A program made the position numbers and the translations under genes. This document shows, in pieces, positions 31,765 through 42,543 of a DNA stretch of 64,000 nucleotides. Each line of letters opens with the position of its first letter. The stretch's first letter is position 1. Source of the DNA: Candida dubliniensis CD36 (Eukaryota; Ascomycota; Pichiomycetes; Serinales; Debaryomycetaceae); the NCBI RefSeq assembly GCF_000026945.1, contig NC_012864.1:1054001-1118000 (forward strand). The letters run 5' to 3'. Below the pieces are notes generated by a model that saw only the letters and a program-made list of their open reading frames with translations, was not told the DNA's origin and did not search any database.

Positions 31765-33330
31765 ATGTATAAACTGATAATTACATTTTTGATTTTATTT
31801 CTCAGATACGTATTGTCAGAATCCATAGACAATCTATATGAAGAAAAAGAAGAAGATGATGATAATGATGGATATGACGATAACAATAGTGATTATGATG
31901 GACAAAGACAAAAATGCAATCCTTATCGGGATAAATCCTGTTTAGCTAATGATGAAGCTTTAGGAAGAAAGATTTTTGAATCATTTGCTGAAGGAACCAA
32001 ATATTTCACCATAACAAGTTCTACTAGAGGAATAAGATTTGGTGCTGAAGGGTTAGCTCTAACAATTCAAGATGAATTTGATAATCCTGCTTTGGTTTCA
32101 AGTTTTTATATTATGTATGGGAAAGTTGAAGCAGAAATTAGAGGAGCAGCTGGGAAAGGGATAATTAGTTCATTTTATTTACAAAGTGATGATTTGGATG
32201 AAATTGATGTTGTTGAAATATTTGGTAGTGATCCTTATGAATTTCAAACCAATTTTTTCATCAAAGGGAATACCACAACTTATGATAGAGGGAGATATCA
32301 TGAAATGCATCCTTCTCCATTAAGTGAATTTCATAAATATGGTATTGAATGGTCTCCCGATTTGATTACATGGTATTTGGATGATAAACCTGTGCGTATG
32401 TTGGGAAGAAGAAATAAACATGGATTACCATGTTCACCAATGTTTCTTAAGTTTAGTCTTTGGAGTGTGGAAGAAGATGATGAAGGCACAATTGCTTGGG
32501 CTGGAGGAGCAGCAAAATTTTCGGAAGGACCGTTTACTATGCACATTAAAAACCTTAAAGTGCAAGATTATTCCAAAGCACTTTCTTATACTTATGGTAA
32601 TTTACATGATGGTAATTGGTTGGATTTGAGAGCTGATGGTGGTTATTTGTATGAAGGGCACAAGTATTGTCGTCCACCAAAAATGTTGGAGAAACTGAAA
32701 CCAACATCAAAGACAGCAACAGGCGAGAAGCAAGTGTTTACCAGTAGCAAATTACAAAAAATTGTAACAACAGCAATTAATAAGGAAAGAATCACTAGTT
32801 TGTCTTATATTCCCTCTGCTACCAATTCACCTACCACTTGGGATCAATTACTGGAATGGGAAACCGAGGAGGATGAGATGGGAATGGGAACAGGAACAGG
32901 AACAGGAACCGATGGAACTGATGAAAATGAAGAATCCGACAATGATGATAATGAAGAGTCAATAACAGCTACACCGAGAAAAGTGTCAACAAGAAGATTG
33001 AATATTTTAACCCAATCACCTCAGCTTTCACAGAATGAATCTAAAGTTGCTACAAAAATAACCAACACAACAACTAAGAATATCCATAATACAACAATAT
33101 CTGTAAAAATCAGTAAAATTGATTCTAAAAAAATAGAAGCAACCTCCATATATTATAGTAGTTCAACACCACAACCAACTTCTAGAGCACGGATGCCATA
33201 TAATATATTTTTCAATTATCCGGGAAAAGAAAATTCCAGATTTAAATCAGGTGTTTCAAGTATATTATCCACTTCTTTTACTGGTGTTGTGATTGCAGAA
33301 ATTTTAGTTATAGTGGTTTTGTTACTATAG
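31765..33330 (+). CDS. CRH12: GH16 chitin-glucan transglycosylase of the Crh family, GPI-anchored
   Basis: 521 residues from the ATG at 31765. Signal peptide MYKLIITFLILFLRYVLS; then a short, very acidic segment (~20-50, rich in D/E/N/Y) not typical of the family. GH16 catalytic domain (~55-290) with the active site DEIDVVE at 145-151 (nucleophile Glu146, Asp148, acid/base Glu151). A Ser/Thr-rich linker with a short GT repeat (~374-382) follows, then a C-terminal hydrophobic tail (TSFTGVVIAEILVIVVLLL) for GPI attachment. Role: crosslinks chitin to beta-1,6/1,3-glucan in the cell wall. The CRH12 name follows its position beside PFK1 in C. albicans. Confidence 0.88.
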   Translation: MYKLIITFLILFLRYVLSESIDNLYEEKEEDDDNDGYDDNNSDYDGQRQKCNPYRDKSCLANDEALGRKIFESFAEGTKYFTITSSTRGIRFGAEGLALTIQDEFDNPALVSSFYIMYGKVEAEIRGAAGKGIISSFYLQSDDLDEIDVVEIFGSDPYEFQTNFFIKGNTTTYDRGRYHEMHPSPLSEFHKYGIEWSPDLITWYLDDKPVRMLGRRNKHGLPCSPMFLKFSLWSVEEDDEGTIAWAGGAAKFSEGPFTMHIKNLKVQDYSKALSYTYGNLHDGNWLDLRADGGYLYEGHKYCRPPKMLEKLKPTSKTATGEKQVFTSSKLQKIVTTAINKERITSLSYIPSATNSPTTWDQLLEWETEEDEMGMGTGTGTGTDGTDENEESDNDDNEESITATPRKVSTRRLNILTQSPQLSQNESKVATKITNTTTKNIHNTTISVKISKIDSKKIEATSIYYSSSTPQPTSRARMPYNIFFNYPGKENSRFKSGVSSILSTSFTGVVIAEILVIVVLLL

Positions 33331-34059
33331 AGGTTTTTCTTTATTGTTTTTTCTTTTTTTTTTTTTAGTATTATGTAGGAGATTAAATTTTTTTTAATTG
33401 TTTAGTATTTTCTACTGTAGTTACGTCGGGGGAGGGAGTGATGGAAGTGATTGGGGGGGGTGATGACCGTGGTGATACTAAAGGAAAGGAATAAATTATT
33501 TGAAATTGGTGATGTAATGGAGTCGTGTAGAAAGTGATAAAGGAGATTTACTGTTGTCCGAAAAAAAAAAAAAAAAAATTGAATAACTTAGTAGTAATAG
33601 TAGTAGTAGTCATGTGTATGCGTATGCGTGGGTGGTGGTGGTGGTGGTAGTGGTGAATCACCAGATGACACTAAACATAATGTGATGGTTCTCACTTTCA
33701 TTTCTTGTTTTTCTATTACTTATAATTGAGAGTGAACATATATATATATATATATATATATTTTCCATTATTCTTATTCAATTTTTTTTTAAAAAAATAA
33801 AACCCTCCCACCCCCCGAAATATAATCTCCAATTAAAAGAACCCAAAAAAAAAAGAAATAGAATAGAATAAATTATAAAATCATCTTTCCACCCTTCCTC
33901 CCTCCCAGAAGATATAAATTTTAATCAATTCGTTGTTTTTTTTTTTTTTTTAAAAGTTATATTTTCAAAGTATTTCAGTTTATCATTTTAAATAAAAGAT
34001 ATTCTCCACTCCCCTCCCTTTCCTCCTTTTTGAATTTAGGCAAATAACGATTTAGAAAT
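33331..34059. promoter_or_regulatory. Intergenic: CRH12 3' flank / PFK1 promoter
   Basis: 729 bp. Contains T and A runs, a GGT/GTG-type tract (about 33628-33655), an AT dinucleotide repeat of 24 nt (33738-33761), a pyrimidine-rich stretch 33886-33905 and a T run at 33935-33950. I looked for CACGTG (Tye7-type) and CGG-N11-CCG (Gal4-type) and found neither. Confidence 0.55.
33738..33761. repeat. AT dinucleotide repeat, 12 units
   Basis: Alternating AT of 24 nt upstream of PFK1; may act as an extended TATA region or simply be a microsatellite. Confidence 0.85.
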
Positions 34060-37056
34060 ATGCCTAGTCCTGACGCAATTAATAGGATAAGTTATATATC
34101 CCTTGTCACTAGTGATATTGATAAATTCAATCAAACATTCCAATTTTATAGTCAATTGGGATTTAGATTAACGAAAAGTTTTTCGAAAATTTCAAGTTAT
34201 GGATCAGGATTAGGTGATAATCATCCAGAATTCCAATTAGGAGTTTCTCATGATTCACTTAAAGAAGCATGGTTAGAATCTTATCCATTACAAAATATTG
34301 ATAATAATGGTAATCTTCGTCCTTGGCAAGAAATGGAAATTTATGATGGTGATAATTGTCAAAGATTAAATGAATCAACTGTTATTAAAATTAGATTACT
34401 TAATGAAAAATTTTTTTTAAATTCATCAATTCCTCAACAAAAACAATTTGTATTTTTCACTACTCAATTGAATCAAATTGAAAATATTTTAAATAATTTA
34501 AATATTAAATATGGGAAAATTATTGATAATGTTATTTTAACTGAAGATCCTTTAAATAATATTATTAGTTTTTCTAATACTGAAAATGAATTATGTAAAA
34601 CAAGATATTTATCACCAGAAGATTTTGTTGAAAAAACTACTACTGAAATATTGACCAAAAGAAAAAAACTTCAATTGGATTCCAAATATGGTTCATTTGA
34701 AGAAATTTCATCAACTGAAGTTACTAATGGTGGTAATGGTGGTAATGGTGGTAATGGTGGTGGTGGTCGGAAAAAGAAAATTGGGGTGATGACATCTGGT
34801 GGTGATGCTCCAGGTATGAATCCAGCAGTTCGAGCTGTTGTTAGAGCTGGTATTTATTATGGTTGTGATGTTTATGCAGTTTATGAAGGATATGAAGGAT
34901 TAGTTAAAGGAGGTGATCTTTTAAAAAAAATGGAATGGAGTGATGTTCGTTCTTATATGTCACTTGGTGGTACTTCAATTGGTACTGCTAGATGTAAAGA
35001 ATTTAGAGAAAGAACAGGAAGATTACAAGGAGCATATAATATGATTAAAAATGGTATTGATGCATTAGTTGTATGTGGTGGTGATGGTTCATTAACTGGT
35101 GCTGATTTATTTAGAAGTGAATGGCCATCACTTGTTAAAGAATTAGTAGATAGTGGAAGATTAACTAAAGAAGAAGTTTCTCCTTATGAACATCTTACTA
35201 TTGTTGGATTAGTTGGTTCCATTGATAATGATATGTCGGGTACTGATGTTACTATTGGTGCTTTTTCTGCATTAGAAAGAATCACAGAAATGGTTGATTA
35301 TATTGGTGCCACTGCTGCTTCTCATTCTCGTGCTTTTGTTGTTGAAGTTATGGGTAGACATTGTGGTTGGTTAGCTTTATTATCTGGTTTAGCTACTGGA
35401 GCTGATTTTGTTTTCATTCCTGAACGACCACCTAAAGCTGGATTATGGAAAGAACAATTAAAAGAAGTATGTTTAAGACATAGAGAATATGGTAGAAGAA
35501 AAACTACAGTTATTGTTGCTGAAGGAGCTATTGATGATGAATTAAATCCAATTACTTCAGAAGAAGTTAAACAAGTTTTAGTTGATTTAGGATTGGATAC
35601 AAGAAATACCATTTTAGGTCATGTTCAAAGAGGTGGTACTGCTGTTGCTTATGATAGAAGATTAGCCACTTTACAAGGGGTTGAAGCAGTTAAAGCAGTT
35701 TTAGAAATGACTCCAGAAACTCCATCACCAATGATTGGGATATTAAAACATAAAATTGTTAGAATTCCTTTAGTTGATGCAGTTAAACAAACTAAAGCTG
35801 TAGCTGAAGCCATTAGTAATAAAGATTTTGATAAAGCCATGGGATTAAGAGATAATAGTTTTTATGATGATTATAGATATTTCCGTGATATTTCCATTTA
35901 TGATGATGGTAGTAAACAATTGAATGAAGATAAAAGATTAAATATTGCCATTGTTCATGTTGGTGCTGCTTCTGCTGGATTAAATGCTGCTACTCGTGCT
36001 GTAGCATTATATAGTCTTTCTCGTGGTCATAAATTATATGCTATACAAGATGGATTTACTGGATTAGTCAAAGGTAATTTGAAAAATTTGACATGGATGG
36101 ATGTTGAAGGTTGGCATAATCTTGGTGGTTCAGAAATTGGTACTAATAGATCTTTACCATCACAAAATTTTGGTCAAGTTGCTTATAATTTACAAAAATA
36201 TAATATTCAAGGATTATTAATTGTTGGTGGATTTGAAGCTTTTACTTCATTACATGAATTATCTCAACAAAAATCCAATTATCCAATATTTGAAATCCCT
36301 ATGGTTGTTGTTCCAGCAACAGTTTCTAATAATGTTCCTGGTACAGAATATTCTCTTGGTTCTGATACTTGTTTAAATCAATTAGTTTCATATTGTGATG
36401 CAGTTCAACAATCAGCTTCTTCTACTAGAAGAAGAGTATTTGTTGTTGAAGTTCAAGGTGGTCATAGTGGTTATGTTGCCTCATATTGTGGATTAATAAC
36501 TGGTGCTTTAGCCACTTATACTCCGGAATCAAATATAAATTTAAGAGAATTACAAGGAGATATTGATTTATTACAAAAAGTATTTGCCACTGATCGTGGT
36601 GAAGATCATAATGGTACTCTTATTGTTAGAAATGAACAAGCTAGTGTTGTTTATTCAACAGAATTGATTGCTAATATTCTTAAAGAAAATGCTAATAAAC
36701 GATTTGAAACTAGAACTGCAATTCCTGGTCATGTTCAACAAGGTTTTACTCCAAGTGCTAATGATCGTGTTATGGCAGTTAAATTTTCTTTAAAAGCTAT
36801 GGAATTTATTGAAACAAGAAATGGTTGTTATGATAAACAGAATCGTAAATTTTCTGATGAAGAAATTAGTGAACATTCTCAAGTTGTTATTGGTATTCAT
36901 GGAGATGTTGTTAAATTCACATGTATCAAACATTTATATGAGAATGAAGCTAATGTTATATTAAGAAAAGGTAAAACAGTTCATTGGACAGATATGATTG
37001 ATGTGGCTAATATTTTGAATGGTAAACTGTTGTTGAAAAAACAAGAAAGATATTAG
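34060..37056 (+). CDS. PFK1: 6-phosphofructokinase alpha subunit
   Basis: 998 residues, of the fungal ATP-PFK type made of an N-terminal glyoxalase-like extension (~1-225) plus two PFK halves. A short Gly-Gly-Asn repeat joins extension and core (~226-236). N-half: TSGGDAPGMN (Gly247-Gly248), VVCGGDGSLTGAD, and the catalytic SIDNDMSGTD with Asp389 and Asp391; so this half is active. C-half: VGAASAGLNAATRA, GGFEAFTS, ATVSNNVPGTEYS, where the catalytic Asp is replaced, as in regulatory halves. The residues match the alpha (Pfk1) rather than beta subunit. Catalyses fructose-6-P to fructose-1,6-bisphosphate in glycolysis. Only one in-frame CTG was found (codon 990), and codon use strongly favours A/T-ending codons. 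Confidence 0.96.
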   Translation: MPSPDAINRISYISLVTSDIDKFNQTFQFYSQLGFRLTKSFSKISSYGSGLGDNHPEFQLGVSHDSLKEAWLESYPLQNIDNNGNLRPWQEMEIYDGDNCQRLNESTVIKIRLLNEKFFLNSSIPQQKQFVFFTTQLNQIENILNNLNIKYGKIIDNVILTEDPLNNIISFSNTENELCKTRYLSPEDFVEKTTTEILTKRKKLQLDSKYGSFEEISSTEVTNGGNGGNGGNGGGGRKKKIGVMTSGGDAPGMNPAVRAVVRAGIYYGCDVYAVYEGYEGLVKGGDLLKKMEWSDVRSYMSLGGTSIGTARCKEFRERTGRLQGAYNMIKNGIDALVVCGGDGSLTGADLFRSEWPSLVKELVDSGRLTKEEVSPYEHLTIVGLVGSIDNDMSGTDVTIGAFSALERITEMVDYIGATAASHSRAFVVEVMGRHCGWLALLSGLATGADFVFIPERPPKAGLWKEQLKEVCLRHREYGRRKTTVIVAEGAIDDELNPITSEEVKQVLVDLGLDTRNTILGHVQRGGTAVAYDRRLATLQGVEAVKAVLEMTPETPSPMIGILKHKIVRIPLVDAVKQTKAVAEAISNKDFDKAMGLRDNSFYDDYRYFRDISIYDDGSKQLNEDKRLNIAIVHVGAASAGLNAATRAVALYSLSRGHKLYAIQDGFTGLVKGNLKNLTWMDVEGWHNLGGSEIGTNRSLPSQNFGQVAYNLQKYNIQGLLIVGGFEAFTSLHELSQQKSNYPIFEIPMVVVPATVSNNVPGTEYSLGSDTCLNQLVSYCDAVQQSASSTRRRVFVVEVQGGHSGYVASYCGLITGALATYTPESNINLRELQGDIDLLQKVFATDRGEDHNGTLIVRNEQASVVYSTELIANILKENANKRFETRTAIPGHVQQGFTPSANDRVMAVKFSLKAMEFIETRNGCYDKQNRKFSDEEISEHSQVVIGIHGDVVKFTCIKHLYENEANVILRKGKTVHWTDMIDVANILNGKLLLKKQERY

Positions 37057-38103
37057 AAAATGAAATGAAATGAAATTGAAAAAAAAAAAAAAAAAACTTA
37101 AGATATTGTTGTAAAATAGTAATGTTTTGTAGTGTTCCCACTTTAGTTTGATCTTTTATACTCACATATGTATATATGTATATATATACGTAAATCAAGT
37201 AAAAAACTTCCCTTCTTGTTTTTGATTGATAATTTATTAGTTGATTAAAGAGGATGTAACATACCAGTCTTGCAAAACAATATCTATAAAATCTCAAAGT
37301 TTTTTAAATAACCAATAGGAAGCAAAGTATGTTTCGGAGTTCCGCAAAAATTTGAATTCGGAGTCGAAATTTTTTTTTTTTTTTTAGAGAGAGCGAGTTT
37401 GATGCATTTGTGTACTGTGACCAGCTGATGGAATTATTCAAAACTACTTTTATCTTTGTACCAATCTTAATTTAGTCTAAACCAAAGAGTAGGTCAAAGT
37501 CCAAGGTCCAAGGTATTGTGGTATAACGGTGAATGTTGTTTCATGCTGGATTTCCATTTCTTTTTTGTGTGTGTGTGTGTTTCAAGTTTTCTAAAGAATA
37601 CCATCATCAATCAGGTTAGAGAAATAGACGGCTGACGAAAAAAAAAAAAAAAAACTGTTATCTAATCATCTATATTCATTGTTTCTTGTTTGTTTCTTAT
37701 CACATTCTTAGTGAGGGTGATTTTAGGATGTTGTTTGTTTTTTTTGGTTATTTTTGCATCCAAAATTGTAAGGAGAGCAAAAAAAAAAAAAAACAACAAC
37801 AACAAACAACAAGCAACAAGAACAATGAGTAGTTAATTTTCTTTGTTGATTCTCAATCTAATTGTAAAATCCGTCCTATGCATTAGAGAATGTTTATTTT
37901 TTTTTTTTTTTTACCAACAATAAGCGCCCCCTCCTCTCACTCCTCCCATTATGAATTACATTGGAATGAACTGACTTTACTACAATTAGAGAAATCCTTC
38001 TACACCGGGGGGAACTAAAAAACAAAAAAAAAAAAAAAAAAAAAAAACGCATCAATAAATACCAAATCTTAAAATTCCAAGTATCAGATTTAAATACTAA
38101 AAT

Positions 38104-38116
38104 GGGGGGGGGGGGG
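38104..38116 (+). repeat. 13-nt G homopolymer
   Basis: Pure G run in otherwise AT-rich DNA; G/C homopolymers of this length are rare here compared with A/T runs. Confidence 0.9.
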
Positions 38117-38600
38117 AAGAGACTATAGTTTATCATTCTTGATATTTATTATAACAATAGTTTTAAGTTTGTTGTTGTAGCCGCATACACAAAAATTTCA
38201 ATTAATTTCAAGATTAAATATTTGAAGAATAAGAAATAAGAAATAAAAATAAAAAAAGAAAAAAGAAACATAACTGTGGCGAAATTCTTGCAACAAAAAC
38301 AATGAACAACAAACAAGATGCAAGCAACATGAATTTGTTGAAGATTACAGCATAGTCTATGAAAAGAAATAGAACTAGTAATTTACATATGTGTATATAT
38401 TTTGTGTTTGGTTTATTAATTTATTCATCTTTTTATCGTCTATTTACATCTTATTTTGTTATTTATTTATTGTACTAACTTTTGATGGGACTGAATGAAT
38501 GAATGAATGAAAAGACAACAATTATTATTATTGTATGATTTTTGGAGGGGGGATGAAAACAAAAGCACGCAATTTTTGGATAGGATAGATAGAAGGATAT

Positions 38601-38625
38601 ATTATTATTATTATTATTATTATTA
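38601..38625. repeat. ATT trinucleotide repeat
   Basis: About 8 perfect units. Similar ATT/TAA arrays recur in the region (near 42180-42206, 42274-42317, 42509-42541 and 46350-46391). Confidence 0.9.
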
Positions 38626-39347
38626 AATCTAATTGGTCAAACCATGAAATCTTCATCATTGTTAAATTTAGCCAAACAATAGTTACGTATTAAAATATTT
38701 GTGTTATCATTACTATTATTATTAGAGATATTTCTAATAACATCTTTTTTTTTAAAAAAACTGCAACGTTACAATTTAGATTTTTTTTCTTCTTTCTTTC
38801 TTTCTTTCTTTTTGGATCATACACCCAGCAGCAAACAATACGTTCCTTCCACCACTACGAACATAAACGTACGGAAATCGTCAACTGAAACGTTTTTGTT
38901 TTTTTTTTTTTTTTTGTTTTTTTGATTGTTAAAAGTTGTAAGAAATTTGTTTTTATAGTGAATGTGATTAAACCACCATGGTTTTTGGAATCGTATCTGT
39001 ATAATTTTTAAGCTTTACATAATACGGTTTTTGGTTTTTTTTTTTAGTAGTTGAAACAGTTTGTCAAATTTAAAATTTCTTGAAATTATGTATAATCTAG
39101 TTTAAAAGATGGAGTTTTAATGAAAAAGAAACCACTACCAAAAAAAAAAAAAAAAAAAAAAAAAATGAAAATAAGCAATATATGGTTAAAGAATTGTAAA
39201 AAAGGCGGGGGGGAGAAGAGAGAGGGCGGGAGATTGGAGCACACTAAAATCCGAAAAAATTGAAAACCAAGCAAAACCTTCTGACAACTAACTAACTAAC
39301 TAAGTACTTACTCAAAATGAAAGATAAATTTAGAAAAAAAAAACAGC

Positions 39348-39381
<34 letters not shown>

Positions 39382-39382
39382 T
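39348..39382 (+). repeat. AACT tetranucleotide repeat
   Basis: About 9 perfect units; a shorter copy of the same repeat lies at about 39286-39302. Confidence 0.9.
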
Positions 39383-39448
39383 TAATTTATCGAATGTTAA
39401 TAATCTGTTTTTTTTTTTTAGTTATTTAGTCAAAGTACATTTTGCAGC

Positions 39449-39470
39449 AAACCAAACCAAACCAAACCAA
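39449..39470 (+). repeat. AAACC pentanucleotide repeat
   Basis: About 4 units, running directly into an A homopolymer. Confidence 0.85.
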
Positions 39471-40328
39471 AAAAAAAAAAAAAAACAGGTTGACTTATTA
39501 TGCATGATGAATTAAATATTATTTGCTATTGTTATACATATACAAAATCATTAATAATTTTGTGGTCCATGACACAGAAGAAGAAAAAGAAGAAGAAGAA
39601 GAATTGAAATTGATAAAAATATAAGGTATTGTCCCGTACCTATTGACTTGGTGTAGTTACTTTTATTTCAAATCTGTGACAAAAAGGAATAGACGAGAAA
39701 CTCTCCAATATATCAAGAATTCCTACTCTACGTCAAAGGAGATCCCACCACCACCACCACCCTTACTCCTTATGGAAGTAAGAAATACCTATGGGATATA
39801 TATGCAGAGGACTGCCAGCCTTGTTCATATATCTACAGCTTACAGTCTGGTGGTGTGCACAAGTTTTCTTGGTACTGGCATGCATACCAAACTTTACACA
39901 AAACATACTGTAACCCGTTGTGCATAAGCTAACAAAATAAACGTTTAGAATGATCTGCAATGTAACATGTAAAACCAAAAGTCCCAAAAAAAAAAAAAAA
40001 GGTTCTATTGCCTCCTTTTTTTTTTTGGTTATGCCCAAAAGGTAACACCAATGTCTTGACGTTCTCCTTTAAAAGATGTTATATAGTTGAATTAAGATTT
40101 AGTTTAATTTCAGAAAAAAGTCATTTCAGCAATAAATAAAATGAGGAATAAGGAGGAGGAAAGAGAGGAAAATGTAGAACTTGTAGTTAAAGACGCCTGC
40201 CAAAATATGAAAAAGACCTAAAACGTCAAATGGATATCCCAAATTGAATTAAATCATCCCGCATAATCATAGCAATCAAAACCAAAAAAAAAAAAAAAAA
40301 AACAAAAAATACAAAAAACAAAAACCAT

Positions 40329-40434
40329 AAACGCAAACGCAAATGCAAACTCCAAACGCAAACGCAAATGCAAACTCCAATTTCCAAACTCCAATTTCCA
40401 AACTCCAAACTCCAAACTCCAAACTCCAAACTCC
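40329..40434 (+). repeat. Nested minisatellite: 25 bp x2, 14 bp x2, 7 bp x4
   Basis: Three tandem arrays follow each other without a gap: two perfect 25-bp copies (40329-40353, 40354-40378), two perfect 14-bp copies (40379-40392, 40393-40406) and four perfect 7-bp copies (40407-40434). Every unit ends in AAACTCC, so the arrays look like successive duplications from one seed. Confidence 0.92.
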
Positions 40435-41044
40435 AAACTACACAAAATAAATAAATGCTAGTTTTTCGAATTTTCATACTAACAAAATATCAAAACGTAA
40501 AAATACCTATCAATAATATACTCACTTGATTTAAATGTTGTATTTATAAATGATTAGTTCCTACTATTGTGGTGTTGGTGGTGGTGGTGGTGGTGGCTAT
40601 AAATCATTCCATGTAAATCTATTAACTACGTGTGTTTAGATAGTGGCGTGTTAATTGGAATTAAGGCTGATATAACAAATTATCTGCAAGGAAAGAAGAA
40701 AGTTAGTTTGTTAAACAAAAAGCAAAAAGCAAAAACAAAAAACAAAAGCAAAAAACTACGTAGTGTTAATGTTACTGTGACGATTAAATCATTCATTATA
40801 ATACAACAATGAAAAACTAAAAATTATAATAAAAAAAATTGACAATTGAAATATGATATGATATGATATGATATGGTCATGATTTGAATTTAATATTTGC
40901 TGATATTAGTAATAGAACAATGCTAAACACGTTAATAGACGACAACAACAACAACAACAACAACAGTATCACTATTATTATTATTATTGCTATTGCCACT
41001 GCTATTGCTATTGCTATTGCTATTGCTGTTAGTAATGCTAATGG

Positions 41045-41069
41045 TTTTTTTTTTTTTTTTTTTTTTTTT
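41045..41069 (+). repeat. 25-nt T homopolymer next to CAA and GCTATT arrays
   Basis: T run directly after a block of CAA units (about 40942-40965) and TATTGC units (about 40985-41030). Confidence 0.9.
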
Positions 41070-41367
41070 CTTTGTTTGTACTCTTATAAAATCCACTGTT
41101 GACATGGCGGTTGATGTTGTTGATAGTAAAGATAATGCATGTAACAACTCTTATTATTATTAAAAAAAAAAAAAAAGAATTGGTGTACATATATGTATGT
41201 ATAAATAATATGTACGTCAAATTAAAAATTAACAGTAGTGATGCAAAAATAGAATTCAAAGACACAGAGAGAGACAACAATAAGAATAACAATAATAATA
41301 ATAACTAAATCTGAAACCGATAGAAAGAAAATGTAGTTCTCTAATAGGTTTGCGTTAGGTTAGGTTT

Positions 41368-41394
41368 GGGTTTGGGTTGGGGTTTGGGTTTGGG
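41368..41394 (+). repeat. G-quadruplex candidate (five G3-4 tracts)
   Basis: G tracts at 41368-41370, 41374-41376, 41379-41382, 41386-41388 and 41392-41394, separated by T loops of 2-3 nt, fit the G3N1-7 quadruplex rule with one tract to spare. The sequence looks like a short TTTGGG telomere-type array. Confidence 0.8.
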
Positions 41395-41762
41395 TTGTGA
41401 TGATGATGATGGTGGTGGTGGTGGTTGGTGGTGGTTACTGAATTCATAATTGTAGTACAAAAAAAGTAAATAATAATTGTTCCGTATTTAACCATTTTTG
41501 TAGATATCGATGATATATTATTTTTTTTGTATTCGTCTATAAATAAACGCCTCAATATATGTTATCACAAGCTACCTACTGTCAACTCTCCTAATAATAA
41601 TACGATGAATAAATGAATGAATGAATAAATAAGTAGTAAAGTAGTAAAGTAAGGACCGAAATAAAAAAAAAAAAAAAAAAAAAGAAAGAAAAAAAAATTT
41701 CTTATTTCAATATTAGATCAAGTATAGACTATTCAAAACAATAAACTAAATAAACAAAAGAA

Positions 41763-41826
41763 TGAAGGAAGGAAAAAAGGAAGGAAGGAAGGAAAGAAGG
41801 AAAGAAGGAAGGAAGGAAAGAAAGAG
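41763..41826 (+). repeat. GGAA/GAAA purine repeat
   Basis: 64 nt of almost pure purine, mostly GGAA units. A similar tract lies at about 45430-45482. Confidence 0.88.
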
Positions 41827-42505
41827 AAAATAGGAGTTGAATATCATTGAAATACTTTTTTTTTTTTTTCTTTTTCTTTCCAAGAACGAAGAGATAGAAT
41901 AAAATATCATTGTTGGGGAAATGATGGTTAATGGTTGTTGTTGTTTGACATTACTACTACAACTGATAATAATAATAATAATTATAATTATAATATTATG
42001 ATTATGAATTTATCACTGCAATAGAAAAACATAACAGACAATAAAAGATTGAATAATTATTAAAAGAAAACTTCAGGACGAGGAAGGAAGGAAATAGATT
42101 AGATAAAGAAAAATTCTTTTCCTTGTTTCCTTGTTTCGTTGTTACTTCTTTCTTCTTTCTTCTTTTTCATCACCATCACCTATTATTATTATTATTATTA
42201 TTATTAATTGTTCATCTATAAACCCTATGGCTGGGTTCACCACACTCTAAAAAGAATTATTATTATGATTACTATTATTATTATTATTATTATGATTATG
42301 ATTATTATTATTATTAGTTTTCTTTCTTTACTACTATCATGACCCATTATTTATTTTATTGTTTGTTTCTAGAGTATTGGCCATAAGAATAAATAAAAAC
42401 AATAAATTTTGTGTATTAAGTTTTTTTTTTTGGTTTTTTTTTGTATTCTTTTTTTTTTTTGTTTCTTGGATATAGATATATTTTTATTGAAAAAAAATTA
42501 CCAAC

Positions 42506-42543
<38 letters not shown>

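Noticed and set aside
38473..38479. TACTAAC branch point in the SFL2 upstream region (also 40477-40483)
   Set aside because: A GTATGT exists at 37327 but more than 1.1 kb away, with no exon evidence; isolated 7-mers are expected by chance in this length.
39643..39927. Frame of about 94 codons between PFK1 and SFL2
   Set aside because: Lies in repeat-dense DNA, contains poly-Pro from a CCA repeat, and has no recognisable domain or neighbouring support.
40226..40477. Minus-strand frame with repeated WSLEFGV
   Set aside because: It is the translation of the nested minisatellite, not a gene.
41355..41400. Interstitial telomere repeat
   Set aside because: Units are TTTGGG-like, not the known 23-bp Candida telomere unit; simple G/T microsatellite is enough.
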